Assembly (NCBI GenBank): GCA_016712345.1
Contig: JADJRH010000011.1
Span: forward strand, 3,782,001 to 3,846,000
From: Polyangiaceae bacterium
Lineage (GTDB): Bacteria > Myxococcota_A > Polyangia > Polyangiales > Polyangiaceae
Length of the DNA stretch: 64,000 bases
Direction: 5' to 3'
The notes beneath the pieces were generated by a model. It made no database searches. It worked only from the letters and a program-made list of their open reading frames with translations, and was not told the DNA's origin. The translations under genes were made by a program, and so were the position numbers. Shown in pieces: positions 31,221-39,475 of the stretch. Positions within the stretch are counted from its first letter, which is position 1. Each line of letters opens with the position of its first letter.

Positions 31221-31320
31221 CGATTGTTCGGAGGACGTCCTTCACGCCGGCGATGGCGAGCATCGAGCGAGTAGAGACGGTTTGTGAACGTCGTCGTCGC
31301 GCAAGACCATCGGCGTGCGG

Positions 31321-32568
31321 CTACTTGTCAGGGGCGGGAGGGCGCTGGGCAATGAGAAGCGCGCCTGCAGCCGACAGCCCGCCCACAATCAACCCGTATG
31401 CGCCGAGGTGTTTGCGCTCAATGAGCCAGCCTGCCACCGGCGGCCCGACAATCTGACTCACGCTCGCGAGGGTTGTCCCGAGGCCGAGCGCTTTGCCTTG
31501 GTCGTCGGCGCTGACGCTTTTGGTGATGAGCGTTGTGATGGCGGGCCGAGTGACGGCGCTTCCAAACGACGCCACCGCGCCGGCCACGAGAAGGAAGTGC
31601 CACGACGGAACCCAACCCAAAAACGAGTTGCCGAGCGCCATGCTCACGAAGCCCCAAAATGCGAGTTTGGCTTCACCCCAACGGCGAACGAGGCGACCGA
31701 GGAGGCCACCTTGGATGAGCGCGCCGAGGAAGCCTGTGTACACAAACATCAGCGACGCGTGGGTTTGATCGAAGTTGAACTGGGCGCGCAGGTAGAGCGC
31801 AAAGCCGCCGATGAAGGTGCTGAACGTGAGGTTGAAAAGGAGAAATTCAAGAAGCCTTCGCCGGGTTTCGCTCTTGCGAAACAGCTCAAAAGCGGGCGCT
31901 TGGCGGCCACCTTTTCCTTTGGGTTTGGCGTTGGGCAACATCACCCACGTGGCGGCGAAGCTGAGCCCTGAGAGCACGGCGGAACCGAAAAACGGCGTTG
32001 ATTCAGACCCAACTTTGGTGAGTGCGTACGCAAGCACCGGCCCCAAAATGAAGCCGAGGCCAAACGCGATTCCAAAAAAGCCAAACGCTTTGGTTCTGTC
32101 TTCGGGTTTGGTGACGTCGCTGATGTACGCCTGAGCCACGCTCAAATTGCCCGACGTGATGCCGGCGATGATGCGGCCCGCAAAGACCATCCAAAGCGCG
32201 TTTGCCAAGCCGAGAACGAAGTAGCTCGCGAGCATGCCGGCCTGGCTCACGAGCAGCACGATCTTGCGGCCGGATCGATCGGACCACGAGCCCAAAAACG
32301 GGCCTGAGAAGAGCTGAAACACCGCAAACACCGACAGAAGCAACGTGGCGTGAAACGGCGTCGCCCCAAACTTGAGCGCGTAAAACGGAAGCAGCGGAAT
32401 GATGAGCGTGAGGCCCATCACGTCGATGAAGACGATGATGAAGATCGGGATGAGCGGCCGAGCCGAAGCCGATTGCGTGGGCGCGGTGGCCGTCCCTGTA
32501 GCCTCGCCCGGCGGCGCGTATGGGTTTGGAGCGTCTTTCGCCGGGGACGTGGTTTGCGGTTCTTCCAT
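31321..32568 (-). CDS. MFS transporter, TetA-like
   Basis: 415 residues with 12 predicted membrane segments after a 40-residue Pro/Ala/Thr-rich leader. MFS motif A between TM2 and TM3 reads GSWSDRSGRK; motif C-like GIAFGLGFILGPVLAY in TM5. Closest in layout to TetA/multidrug H+ antiporters (DHA1). The substrate cannot be assigned. Marks the start of the lower-GC backbone block. Confidence 0.9.
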   Translation of the reverse strand: MEEPQTTSPAKDAPNPYAPPGEATGTATAPTQSASARPLIPIFIIVFIDVMGLTLIIPLLPFYALKFGATPFHATLLLSVFAVFQLFSGPFLGSWSDRSGRKIVLLVSQAGMLASYFVLGLANALWMVFAGRIIAGITSGNLSVAQAYISDVTKPEDRTKAFGFFGIAFGLGFILGPVLAYALTKVGSESTPFFGSAVLSGLSFAATWVMLPNAKPKGKGGRQAPAFELFRKSETRRRLLEFLLFNLTFSTFIGGFALYLRAQFNFDQTHASLMFVYTGFLGALIQGGLLGRLVRRWGEAKLAFWGFVSMALGNSFLGWVPSWHFLLVAGAVASFGSAVTRPAITTLITKSVSADDQGKALGLGTTLASVSQIVGPPVAGWLIERKHLGAYGLIVGGLSAAGALLIAQRPPAPDK

Positions 32569-32618
32569 GAGCAGTGAGCGGGCCGGTTATAGTGTGGCTC
32601 GCGGAGTCGTGGTGAATT

Positions 32619-33683
32619 ATGCGGGCGATGCTTGTGGATTTACGATCCGATACGGTGACGAAACCCAGCGCGGGCATGCGCGCGGCGATGGCCGGCGCCG
32701 AGGTCGGTGACGACGTTTATCGCGACGATCCGTCCGTTTTGGCCCTCGAAGAAGAAGTGGCGGCGTTGCTTGGAAAGCCGGCCGCTCTTTTTGTCCCCAC
32801 CGGCTCCATGGCCAACCAAATTGCGATTTTGTGCCACGCCGAACGCGGCGACGAGCTGATCGCGGGGGAAGGAGCGCACTGCGCTTTTTATGAAGTGGGC
32901 GCGGCCGCGGCGCTCGGCGGCGTTCAATTCGCGTTTGCCGGCAAAGGTGGGCTTTTTACCGCCGAAGAAGCGGCCGAAGTGATCAAAGCTCCGGCGTATT
33001 ACCTGCCGCGCACGCGCCTCATCGCGATTGAAAACACCCACAATCGCGCGGGCGGTCGAGTGTTTCCGCAAAAAGACGTGCTGGAGATCGCCGCGCTCGC
33101 CCAAAAACACGGCTTCAAAATGCACCTCGACGGCGCGCGCATTTGGAACGCGTCGGTTGCAAGCGGCCTTTCGCCGGCAGACCTCGCCGCGCCTTTCGAC
33201 ACCATCAGCGTTTGTTTTTCAAAAGGCCTCGGCGCGCCCGTCGGCTCCGCTCTCGTCGGCGCGCGCGACGTGATCGACCGCGCGCTTCGCTTTCGAAAAA
33301 TGTTGGGCGGCGGAATGCGCCAAGCCGGCGTGCTCGCAGCCGCCGCAAGCTACGCGCTTCGAAACCACCGCGAGCGCTTGGTGGAAGATCACGCGGCCGC
33401 CGCGCTCATCGCCGAAACTGTGCGCACTGTTTCCGGTGTACACATTGATGCCGTAGAAACAAACATCGTGAACGTTGACGTGCCCTCCGTGCCGGCCGAA
33501 GCGCTTGTGAACGCGGCCAAGGCGCGTGGTGTACTCATCGGCGCGAGCGGGCCGCACCGCGTTCGCATTGTCACGCATCTCGATCTGGCCAAAGACGATG
33601 TGCCGTGGACGGCGCAGGCTCTCGCCGCGGCCGTGCGCGACGCACTTGCCGACGTTTCGGCGCGCTCTGGAAAAACCGCATGA
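32619..33683 (+). CDS. ltaE: low-specificity L-threonine aldolase
   Basis: 354 residues, full length. PLP enzyme: MLVDLRSDTVTKPSAGM, GDDVYRDDPSV, FVPTGSMANQIAI, HLDGARIWNA (Asp), and the Schiff-base Lys in VCFSKGLGAPVGS. It cleaves threonine/allo-threonine to glycine and acetaldehyde. ATG 32619 is used; ATG 32628 is an alternative. Its TGA overlaps the start of the TPR gene (ATGA). Confidence 0.95.
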   Translation: MRAMLVDLRSDTVTKPSAGMRAAMAGAEVGDDVYRDDPSVLALEEEVAALLGKPAALFVPTGSMANQIAILCHAERGDELIAGEGAHCAFYEVGAAAALGGVQFAFAGKGGLFTAEEAAEVIKAPAYYLPRTRLIAIENTHNRAGGRVFPQKDVLEIAALAQKHGFKMHLDGARIWNASVASGLSPADLAAPFDTISVCFSKGLGAPVGSALVGARDVIDRALRFRKMLGGGMRQAGVLAAAASYALRNHRERLVEDHAAAALIAETVRTVSGVHIDAVETNIVNVDVPSVPAEALVNAAKARGVLIGASGPHRVRIVTHLDLAKDDVPWTAQALAAAVRDALADVSARSGKTA

Positions 33684-34789
33684 GTCGAGGCGTTGCGCTC
33701 GCCGTTGTGATCGCGTTGTTCGGCGCGGCCTGCGGGCCGGCGTGGGGCGATGCGTACCTCGATTCAATGGCGGCGGGGCAGCGCGCATACCACGCCGGAA
33801 GGTACACCGAGGCCGAGACGGAATATCAAAAGGCCGTGCTCGCGGCGCGGCGCCTCAAAGATCGCGACGAAGCGATGTTGCTTGTTGCGCGTATGCAGGA
33901 GCGCGCCGGTCGTCTCGAAGAGGCGCGCGTTTCGTACGAAGCGATCGCCGTCGCCAAACCGCCGGGGCCTCGCAAAGTGCGCGCCGCCGTGGCCGCCGCT
34001 CAAATTCTCATTGAGCAGGGCCGCGACAACGAAGGGTACGCACGCCTTCTCGACATCGCCAAAAAAGACCCCAACCACGGGGATGCGCGCACGGCGATGT
34101 TGCGCGTGATTGAAAATGAACGCGACCTCGGCGGCGATGAGCGCGTCCTCGCATTTTTGATCCGCGAGCAGCCGATTTTCCGCGGCACCGAACTCGCGAT
34201 TTTTTTCGACTACCACATTGCCAAAGGTTTTGCGGACACCGGAAAAGTTGAAAAGGCGCGCGATCTTTTTGTCGCCCACGCGCGCGCCAATCCGTACCCG
34301 TACGGTGAGTTCACCGACGACGCGTTCATGCGAGCGGCCGACATTGAGGTGGAGTTGGGTCACCCCAAAGAGGCGATCAAACTCATCGACGAAATGCTCA
34401 GCGTGCTCGAAGTGTCGGGCATCCCCGGCAGTTACACGCGGCCTCGTTTTCCCGAAGGCGCGTGGAAGCGCGCCGAGATCTACCGTGACAAATTAAACGA
34501 CAACGCTTCGGCGAGGCGCGCTTTCCACTGGTTTTACAAAAACCTCAAGTTTGCGATTAAGCGTGACGATGCGCTCTGGGAAGAGGCGCTTCTTGCTTCA
34601 AAAGACGGCGACGCGAGCAACGCGTGTCACCTTGTAGAAACGCTCGCCGACGACTTTCCGCAATCGCGCTACGTGCGGTGCGGCCACGAACTTTGCAAAA
34701 CCGCCGACCTGCCCAAACAGGAGCGCGAGTGCCCTGAGTACATCCTGCGCGGCATTCGCCAAATGCGCGGCGAACCCGAACCTGAATGA
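33680..34789 (+). CDS. exported TPR-repeat protein
   Basis: 369 residues. Signal MSRGVALAVVIALFGAACG (SPase II or I), then tetratricopeptide units (YLDSMAAGQRAYHAGRYTEAETEYQKAV, LKDRDEAMLLVARMQERAGRLEEARVSYEAI, and degenerate ones to about 290). C-terminal Cys residues (SNACHLVETL, RCGHELCKTADLP) suggest disulfides. Protein-protein scaffold; no specific partner visible. Coupled to ltaE. Confidence 0.8.
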   Translation: MSRGVALAVVIALFGAACGPAWGDAYLDSMAAGQRAYHAGRYTEAETEYQKAVLAARRLKDRDEAMLLVARMQERAGRLEEARVSYEAIAVAKPPGPRKVRAAVAAAQILIEQGRDNEGYARLLDIAKKDPNHGDARTAMLRVIENERDLGGDERVLAFLIREQPIFRGTELAIFFDYHIAKGFADTGKVEKARDLFVAHARANPYPYGEFTDDAFMRAADIEVELGHPKEAIKLIDEMLSVLEVSGIPGSYTRPRFPEGAWKRAEIYRDKLNDNASARRAFHWFYKNLKFAIKRDDALWEEALLASKDGDASNACHLVETLADDFPQSRYVRCGHELCKTADLPKQERECPEYILRGIRQMRGEPEPE

Positions 34790-34926
34790 ACGGGCACCGC
34801 CGCACTTGTGTACATTTGGGCGACCGCGCGTAGAAGCGGCCCCACAAAAAACGAAACACAAAAACAAAACGCCGCACTCCCAAGGGAACGCGGCGCACTC
34901 GCTGAACAGAAGGAAACGACGCCGAT

Positions 34927-35331
34927 TTACGGCGCGTCTTCTTCTTCCTCTTCTTCTTCGACCTCGTCGTCGTCGTCGTCTTCATCTTGATCGAAGTCGT
35001 CGTCGTCCTCGGCCGCTTCGGTTTCGTCTTCTTCCGTTTCGGTCGCGGCTCCGCGCACGTCGTATTTCAAGTCGACTCCGAGGTCGCCGAGCTGCGTTTC
35101 AAGCAGTTCAAAAAGCTCGTCAACGTCGTCACCACTCCACTCGTCGAGGATGTCGGTGAGCAGCTCGAAAAAGTCGCCGCTGTCGAGACGACGTTCGATC
35201 TCTTCGACCTGCTCTTCGGTGAACGCTTCGAGAATGTCCTCGCGAAGCGCTTCGGTGTCACCTTCCTCAATTGCGTCTGCCGCGGAGAGGCGGATATGGC
35301 GCATGGCGCGCTTGTCGAGGTGGATCTCCAT
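34927..35331 (-). CDS. acidic protein with poly-Glu/Asp tail
   Basis: 134 residues. The N-terminal 80 residues are helical with regular charged pattern (LRHIRLSAADAIEEGDTEALREDI...); the last 45 residues are almost entirely Asp/Glu. No known family. The tail is encoded by runs of GAG/GAA and GAC/GAT triplets that may vary in length. Possible histone-chaperone-like or DNA-mimic function is speculation only. Confidence 0.6.
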   Translation of the reverse strand: MEIHLDKRAMRHIRLSAADAIEEGDTEALREDILEAFTEEQVEEIERRLDSGDFFELLTDILDEWSGDDVDELFELLETQLGDLGVDLKYDVRGAATETEEDETEAAEDDDDFDQDEDDDDDEVEEEEEEEDAP

Positions 35332-35477
35332 AGGGCCGAGAACGCGTCTAATTCAGCGTTCGGCCCTGCGTCAAGGGAACGGCGCATTTTCAAGGAACGG
35401 CCGCGTCCGACAAGCCCGCCCTGTTCTGCGAACCACCGCGGATCGCGATCGCGATCACGCTCCTTTTCGTATGAAAA

Positions 35478-36185
35478 ATGTTGGCCTACCGTGGAGGGGT
35501 GCAACTCCGACGGCCGCTCGCCGCAATGGCGTTTTTCGCTGCTTCTTTTGCAGCGACGGCGAGCGCTTCGGCCGACACCTCCACTCAGGAAAACGCGGGG
35601 ACCGTCGGCAATGAAAGGCTGAAACCGCCGCCGCTCCACGTGGAGTACGCGCAATACGGCGTGGCGTTCGCCGTTGAAAATGTGATCAGTCCGGGCGCCG
35701 CATGTCCCGATCCGGCAACCGCTCCGGTAAAGCCAAAACCCTGCATTTTGGGCACCGGCGGTGGGCTCACAATTCGCGGTGGGTATCGCTATCCGGGGCC
35801 TTGGTATGTGGGCGGCGCGTACGCGTTCTCGAAGATGGATTCGTCGAACTTGTACCGGCTCGGGATCTTTCAGCAGCTCCGTGTGGAGATGCGTTACATG
35901 CCCGACATCGGCTATCGCGCAACGCCTTATTTGCAGTGGGGTGCGGGCGCTGTTTTGTACGGAAACGAGTGGAGCGCTGAAACGGGCGGCGGGCTTCTTT
36001 TTGCGGGTCTCGGCGTGGAGATTGAAGTGTCGCGTCTCGCTGTTGTGGGGTTTGGATTTGTGTACCGTCCAACATTGCTGGCGGCATGGAAAGACACCGC
36101 GGGGCAAGAGCGACCGCTCGGTGTGGCGCAATTCGTTGGGGTCGATCTGATTCTTGAAGTGCGCACGGTGCTCGGCCGAAAGTAA
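35478..36185 (+). CDS. outer-membrane beta-barrel candidate
   Basis: 235 residues. Signal RRPLAAMAFFAASFAATASASA, then about eight amphipathic strands (PWYVGGAYAFSKM, EMRYMPDIGYRATPYLQWGAGAVLYG, GLLFAGLGVEIEVS), ending in VDLILEVRTVLGRK. Size and strand pattern fit an eight-stranded barrel. ATG 35478 is used; no strong Shine-Dalgarno. Followed by a 300-bp intergenic stretch holding a long palindrome. Confidence 0.65.
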   Translation: MLAYRGGVQLRRPLAAMAFFAASFAATASASADTSTQENAGTVGNERLKPPPLHVEYAQYGVAFAVENVISPGAACPDPATAPVKPKPCILGTGGGLTIRGGYRYPGPWYVGGAYAFSKMDSSNLYRLGIFQQLRVEMRYMPDIGYRATPYLQWGAGAVLYGNEWSAETGGGLLFAGLGVEIEVSRLAVVGFGFVYRPTLLAAWKDTAGQERPLGVAQFVGVDLILEVRTVLGRK

Positions 36186-36396
36186 CGGGCCGTGGGCGTT
36201 TTTGCTCGGTGTCTAAAGGCGTTCTTAGGGCTGCCCCCCGGGGCGCGCTCGTCGCCGTTTTGCCTCGCGAATCGTTGTGTACACATAGGAATCGACGTTC
36301 GTCTCTGAACGTGAACGGCGCGTTGAACGCGGCTTCCTCGCGCGCCGGCCCCCCACGTTGCGCGCATCGCTTCGCTCGCGGCGCAACGGGGGGCCA

Positions 36397-36440
36397 GACA
36401 GCCAGACGCCTAGCTGTCGACGGCTAGGCGCCTGGCTGTC
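36397..36440. repeat. long palindrome (CAGCCAG-CGCCTAGC type)
   Basis: Arms GACAGCCAGACGCCTAGC and GGCTAGGCGCCTGGCTGTC, separated by about 7 bp, pair with two mismatches. The same arm sequence recurs at 61169-61352, so this is a dispersed repeat and not just a terminator. It lies in the 300-bp gap 36186-36485, which has no other feature I can support. Confidence 0.8.
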
Positions 36441-36485
36441 TCATCCGCTGCGCATAAAACACACTCATCGCATGCGCCCCTTGAC

Positions 36486-38201
36486 TTGAAAGTCACTCCG
36501 CGGTCCCTTTGGGCCGTGATCTGTGATGTGTGCGGGCACGCCAATGCGGACCGCCTCACTTTTTGCCAAGAGTGCGGCCGCAGGCTGAAGAGTCGCGAAC
36601 CGCGGGTGGCGTCACCGACGCCTCCGCAGGGAATGCCCAAGGTGGTTGTGTCGCAACCGGCTCCGGCTGCGCCTGCGCCTGTCGCTCACGTTGCACCACA
36701 GCCCGCGCCTGCGCAGGCGGCGCCTCAACCTGTTCCGGTGGCCCCGCAGCCTGCACCCCATGCTCACGCGGCGCACCCGCAGGTGCCGATTGGGCAGTTT
36801 GCTCCGATCGCGGCGAGCGCACCGGCACCCGCTCCGCATGCTGCGCCGATGGTTGCGCCCGCGCCTGCACCCGCTCCCGCCGCAGGCTCGGCTCCCGTGG
36901 GTCGATCGCGGCCTGAGAGCGCACGTCCGCCGGCACCTGTTGCACCTCAGCCGGCAGGCAAAACGCGCGATCCGGCGGAGCCCGCAACACCCACTCCGCA
37001 GGCGCCTGCCGGTGCGTCGTCGCTGCGATGTCCCACGTGCGGAACATCCAATCCGGCGATGTACCGATTTTGTGTGGCCTGCGGCGTGACGCTGCCACGC
37101 GACGGGGCAAAAGCGCCCGCGCCCGCATCGGGTCCGTCGCCTGCGTCGTTGCCCACGCCTCCGGCCGCGCCCGCGCCCATCGCAGCTGCGGCCGCAGCAC
37201 CGAAACCGGTGGAGCGCGCGCCGGTGCCGGTGCCTGTGGAGCGCGCTCCGATGGTTGCGCCGGCTGCGCCTTCGGCGCCGCAGGCCGGTCGTCTCGAGGA
37301 GAGAATTGTGGGTGCGCCCGTTGTCGATATCGCACCGGGGGGCGGCGCGCCGCAAAAGCCGGTGACGTGTCTGCGGTGTCAAGGTCAATGCGTCGCGGGA
37401 GCGCGGTTTTGCCAGTTTTGCGGCGCGCCGCTCGGCGCCGACGCGCGCCCCACCGGTCGTGAATCCGATGAGCGCATGCCGCCGACGGCGCGCGAAGCCG
37501 CCGCCGCGCGAGCCGGCGCCGCGCGCGGCCGGCTGGTCGTCATCGAGGCCGACGGAAGCGAGGGGATGACGTTTTCGCTCGGCGACAAGCCGCTCGATAT
37601 CGGCCGCAGCGAGGGCGACATCCTTGTGAAAGAAGACCCTTACGTCTCACCGCGTCATGCCCGGCTCATCCCGGACAAGGGCGGGTGGATCGTTCGGGAT
37701 CTCGCGTCAACGAACGGGGTGTACCTGCGACTTCGAAAGCCGTACCTGCTCCAAGATGCAGACTTGCTTCTTTTGGGGCAGGAGGTGTTACAGTTTCAGC
37801 TCGTGAGCGAACCGGAGAAAGGGCTTGGGCATGCTTCTCAGCATGGCACCCTTCTGTTCGGCTCCCCAATTACGTCCCGCAGTGCTCGACTTTGCCAGCG
37901 AACTGTGGAGGGAATCGTGCGCGACGTGTATTACGTTCACCGCGACGAGACGGTGATCGGCCGTGAGACCGGTGACATTGTTTTCACGGCGGATCCCTTT
38001 CTCTCCCGCAGACATGCGATGATTCGACGAAGCCTCGCTCGCAAGGAGGGCGCCGGCCGACAGGCCTCGCGTTGGGACTTCACCTTGACCGATCTCGATT
38101 CTTCGAACGGCACATTCGTAGCCATCCGCAATGAAGTGACGCTGATTCACGGCGACTTCGTTCGGGTGGGACAACATCTCTTTCGGGTGGACTTCGCATA
38201 G
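36486..38201 (+). CDS. zinc-ribbon and double-FHA signalling protein
   Basis: Up to 571 residues. Three zinc-ribbon units (CDVCGHANADRLTFCQECG; CPTCGTSNPAMYRFCVACG; CLRCQGQCVAGARFCQFCG) separated by Pro/Ala linkers, then two FHA domains: one with GRSEGDILVKEDPYVSPRHARL and STNGVYLRL, the other with GRETGDIVFTADPFLSRRHAMI and SSNGTFVAI. FHA domains bind phosphothreonine, so it probably reads Ser/Thr kinase output. Start TTG 36486 or an in-frame GTG near 36516. The PP2C gene follows by 5 bp. Confidence 0.88.
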   Translation: MKVTPRSLWAVICDVCGHANADRLTFCQECGRRLKSREPRVASPTPPQGMPKVVVSQPAPAAPAPVAHVAPQPAPAQAAPQPVPVAPQPAPHAHAAHPQVPIGQFAPIAASAPAPAPHAAPMVAPAPAPAPAAGSAPVGRSRPESARPPAPVAPQPAGKTRDPAEPATPTPQAPAGASSLRCPTCGTSNPAMYRFCVACGVTLPRDGAKAPAPASGPSPASLPTPPAAPAPIAAAAAAPKPVERAPVPVPVERAPMVAPAAPSAPQAGRLEERIVGAPVVDIAPGGGAPQKPVTCLRCQGQCVAGARFCQFCGAPLGADARPTGRESDERMPPTAREAAAARAGAARGRLVVIEADGSEGMTFSLGDKPLDIGRSEGDILVKEDPYVSPRHARLIPDKGGWIVRDLASTNGVYLRLRKPYLLQDADLLLLGQEVLQFQLVSEPEKGLGHASQHGTLLFGSPITSRSARLCQRTVEGIVRDVYYVHRDETVIGRETGDIVFTADPFLSRRHAMIRRSLARKEGAGRQASRWDFTLTDLDSSNGTFVAIRNEVTLIHGDFVRVGQHLFRVDFA

Positions 38202-38206
38202 CGCCG

Positions 38207-39442
38207 ATGAGCGAACAACCTTCCGCCCCCACCGACGTTGAGCGCCCCGCGGATGCTGAAAAGGATCCGCCGGACGAGCACACGCAACCCGATCGGCCGC
38301 ACCGCCAGGAGATTCGCGTGCGCATCTTCGGGCGCACCGATGTCGGTCAAGTTCGCGAACACAACGAGGACAACTTCCTCGTGGCCGACCTCACGCGTGG
38401 CACGCGAGGACTGATGGAGGCCGATCGCACGCAGATCCTCGGCGATCGCGGTGCGGTGTTCGGCGTGTGTGATGGAATGGGCGGCGCCGCGGCGGGCGAA
38501 GTTGCGAGCCAGCTCGCCGTCGACATCATTCATCAAAAAATGTCGCAGTCCGATGCGCCGGCGGGCCCCGATGATCTCGCGGCGCGGCTTGTTCGCTCCA
38601 TCGAAGCGGCGGGGTTGCGAATCTTCACAGAAGCGAAACTCGATCGCAGTCGTCGAGGCATGGGCACCACGTCCACGATTTCGGCGCTCATGGACAAGCA
38701 CCTCTTCGTGGGCCAAGTGGGCGACAGCCGCGCGTACATTCTCCGCGGTGAACGGCTCGTGCAGGTCACGCGAGATCAGTCGCTTGTCACGCAGCTCATT
38801 GAGGCCGGCCAACTCACCGAAGAGGAGGCCGAAACGTTTGAGCACAACAACATCATCTTGCAGGCGCTCGGCACGAGCGACACGGTGCAGGTTGATCTCA
38901 CGCACGTGGAGCTACGGCGCGGCGACACGTTGATGCTTTGTTCCGACGGCCTCTCGGGGATGATTCGAAACGACGAGATCCGCGAGATTTTGCGGAGCGT
39001 CGATGATCCGTTGGAGTCGTGCAAGCTGCTCACCGATCGAGCAAACCAAGCCGGCGGTCACGACAACATCACGGTGGTTGTAGCCAAGTTTGAAGGTGAA
39101 GGGCTCGACGGTCCCACGCAGGACGACATCGATCGGCTTCGCTACGAAAAGTATCAGCTGCCAACCCGCTCTCAGGATCGGGCGGAAACGCTGCCCGAAC
39201 CGCGCCGCGTAAAAGAGCTGGAGACGCAGAAGATCTCTGTGCGTCCGCCGGCCGGCTATCGCGAGAACGCTGCGGAAGAAGACGATTCCGACGGGCTGGC
39301 CGAACCCGACTACGACCGTTTCCACGCCAACGAGCCGGTTCAGATTCCGGTTGAAACGGCGCCGCAGTGGCTCATCGTGATGATGATCGCGAGCGCCGTC
39401 GCGTGCATGTTGGTTGTGGTCTACGTGTACGTGATCCGGTGA
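38207..39442 (+). CDS. PP2C-type Ser/Thr phosphatase with C-terminal membrane anchor
   Basis: 411 residues. PP2C motifs: VREHNEDNF, VFGVCDGMGGAAAGE, GTTSTISALM, FVGQVGDSRAYIL, LCSDGLSGMI and GGHDNITVVVAKF, all metal-binding Asp residues present. Final TM WLIVMMIASAVACMLVVVYVYV. It would reverse phosphorylations read by the adjacent FHA protein. The two genes are 5 bp apart. Confidence 0.95.
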   Translation: MSEQPSAPTDVERPADAEKDPPDEHTQPDRPHRQEIRVRIFGRTDVGQVREHNEDNFLVADLTRGTRGLMEADRTQILGDRGAVFGVCDGMGGAAAGEVASQLAVDIIHQKMSQSDAPAGPDDLAARLVRSIEAAGLRIFTEAKLDRSRRGMGTTSTISALMDKHLFVGQVGDSRAYILRGERLVQVTRDQSLVTQLIEAGQLTEEEAETFEHNNIILQALGTSDTVQVDLTHVELRRGDTLMLCSDGLSGMIRNDEIREILRSVDDPLESCKLLTDRANQAGGHDNITVVVAKFEGEGLDGPTQDDIDRLRYEKYQLPTRSQDRAETLPEPRRVKELETQKISVRPPAGYRENAAEEDDSDGLAEPDYDRFHANEPVQIPVETAPQWLIVMMIASAVACMLVVVYVYVIR

Positions 39443-39475
39443 ACACCGATCACGCGCTCGGGAGGTAACGGCACC

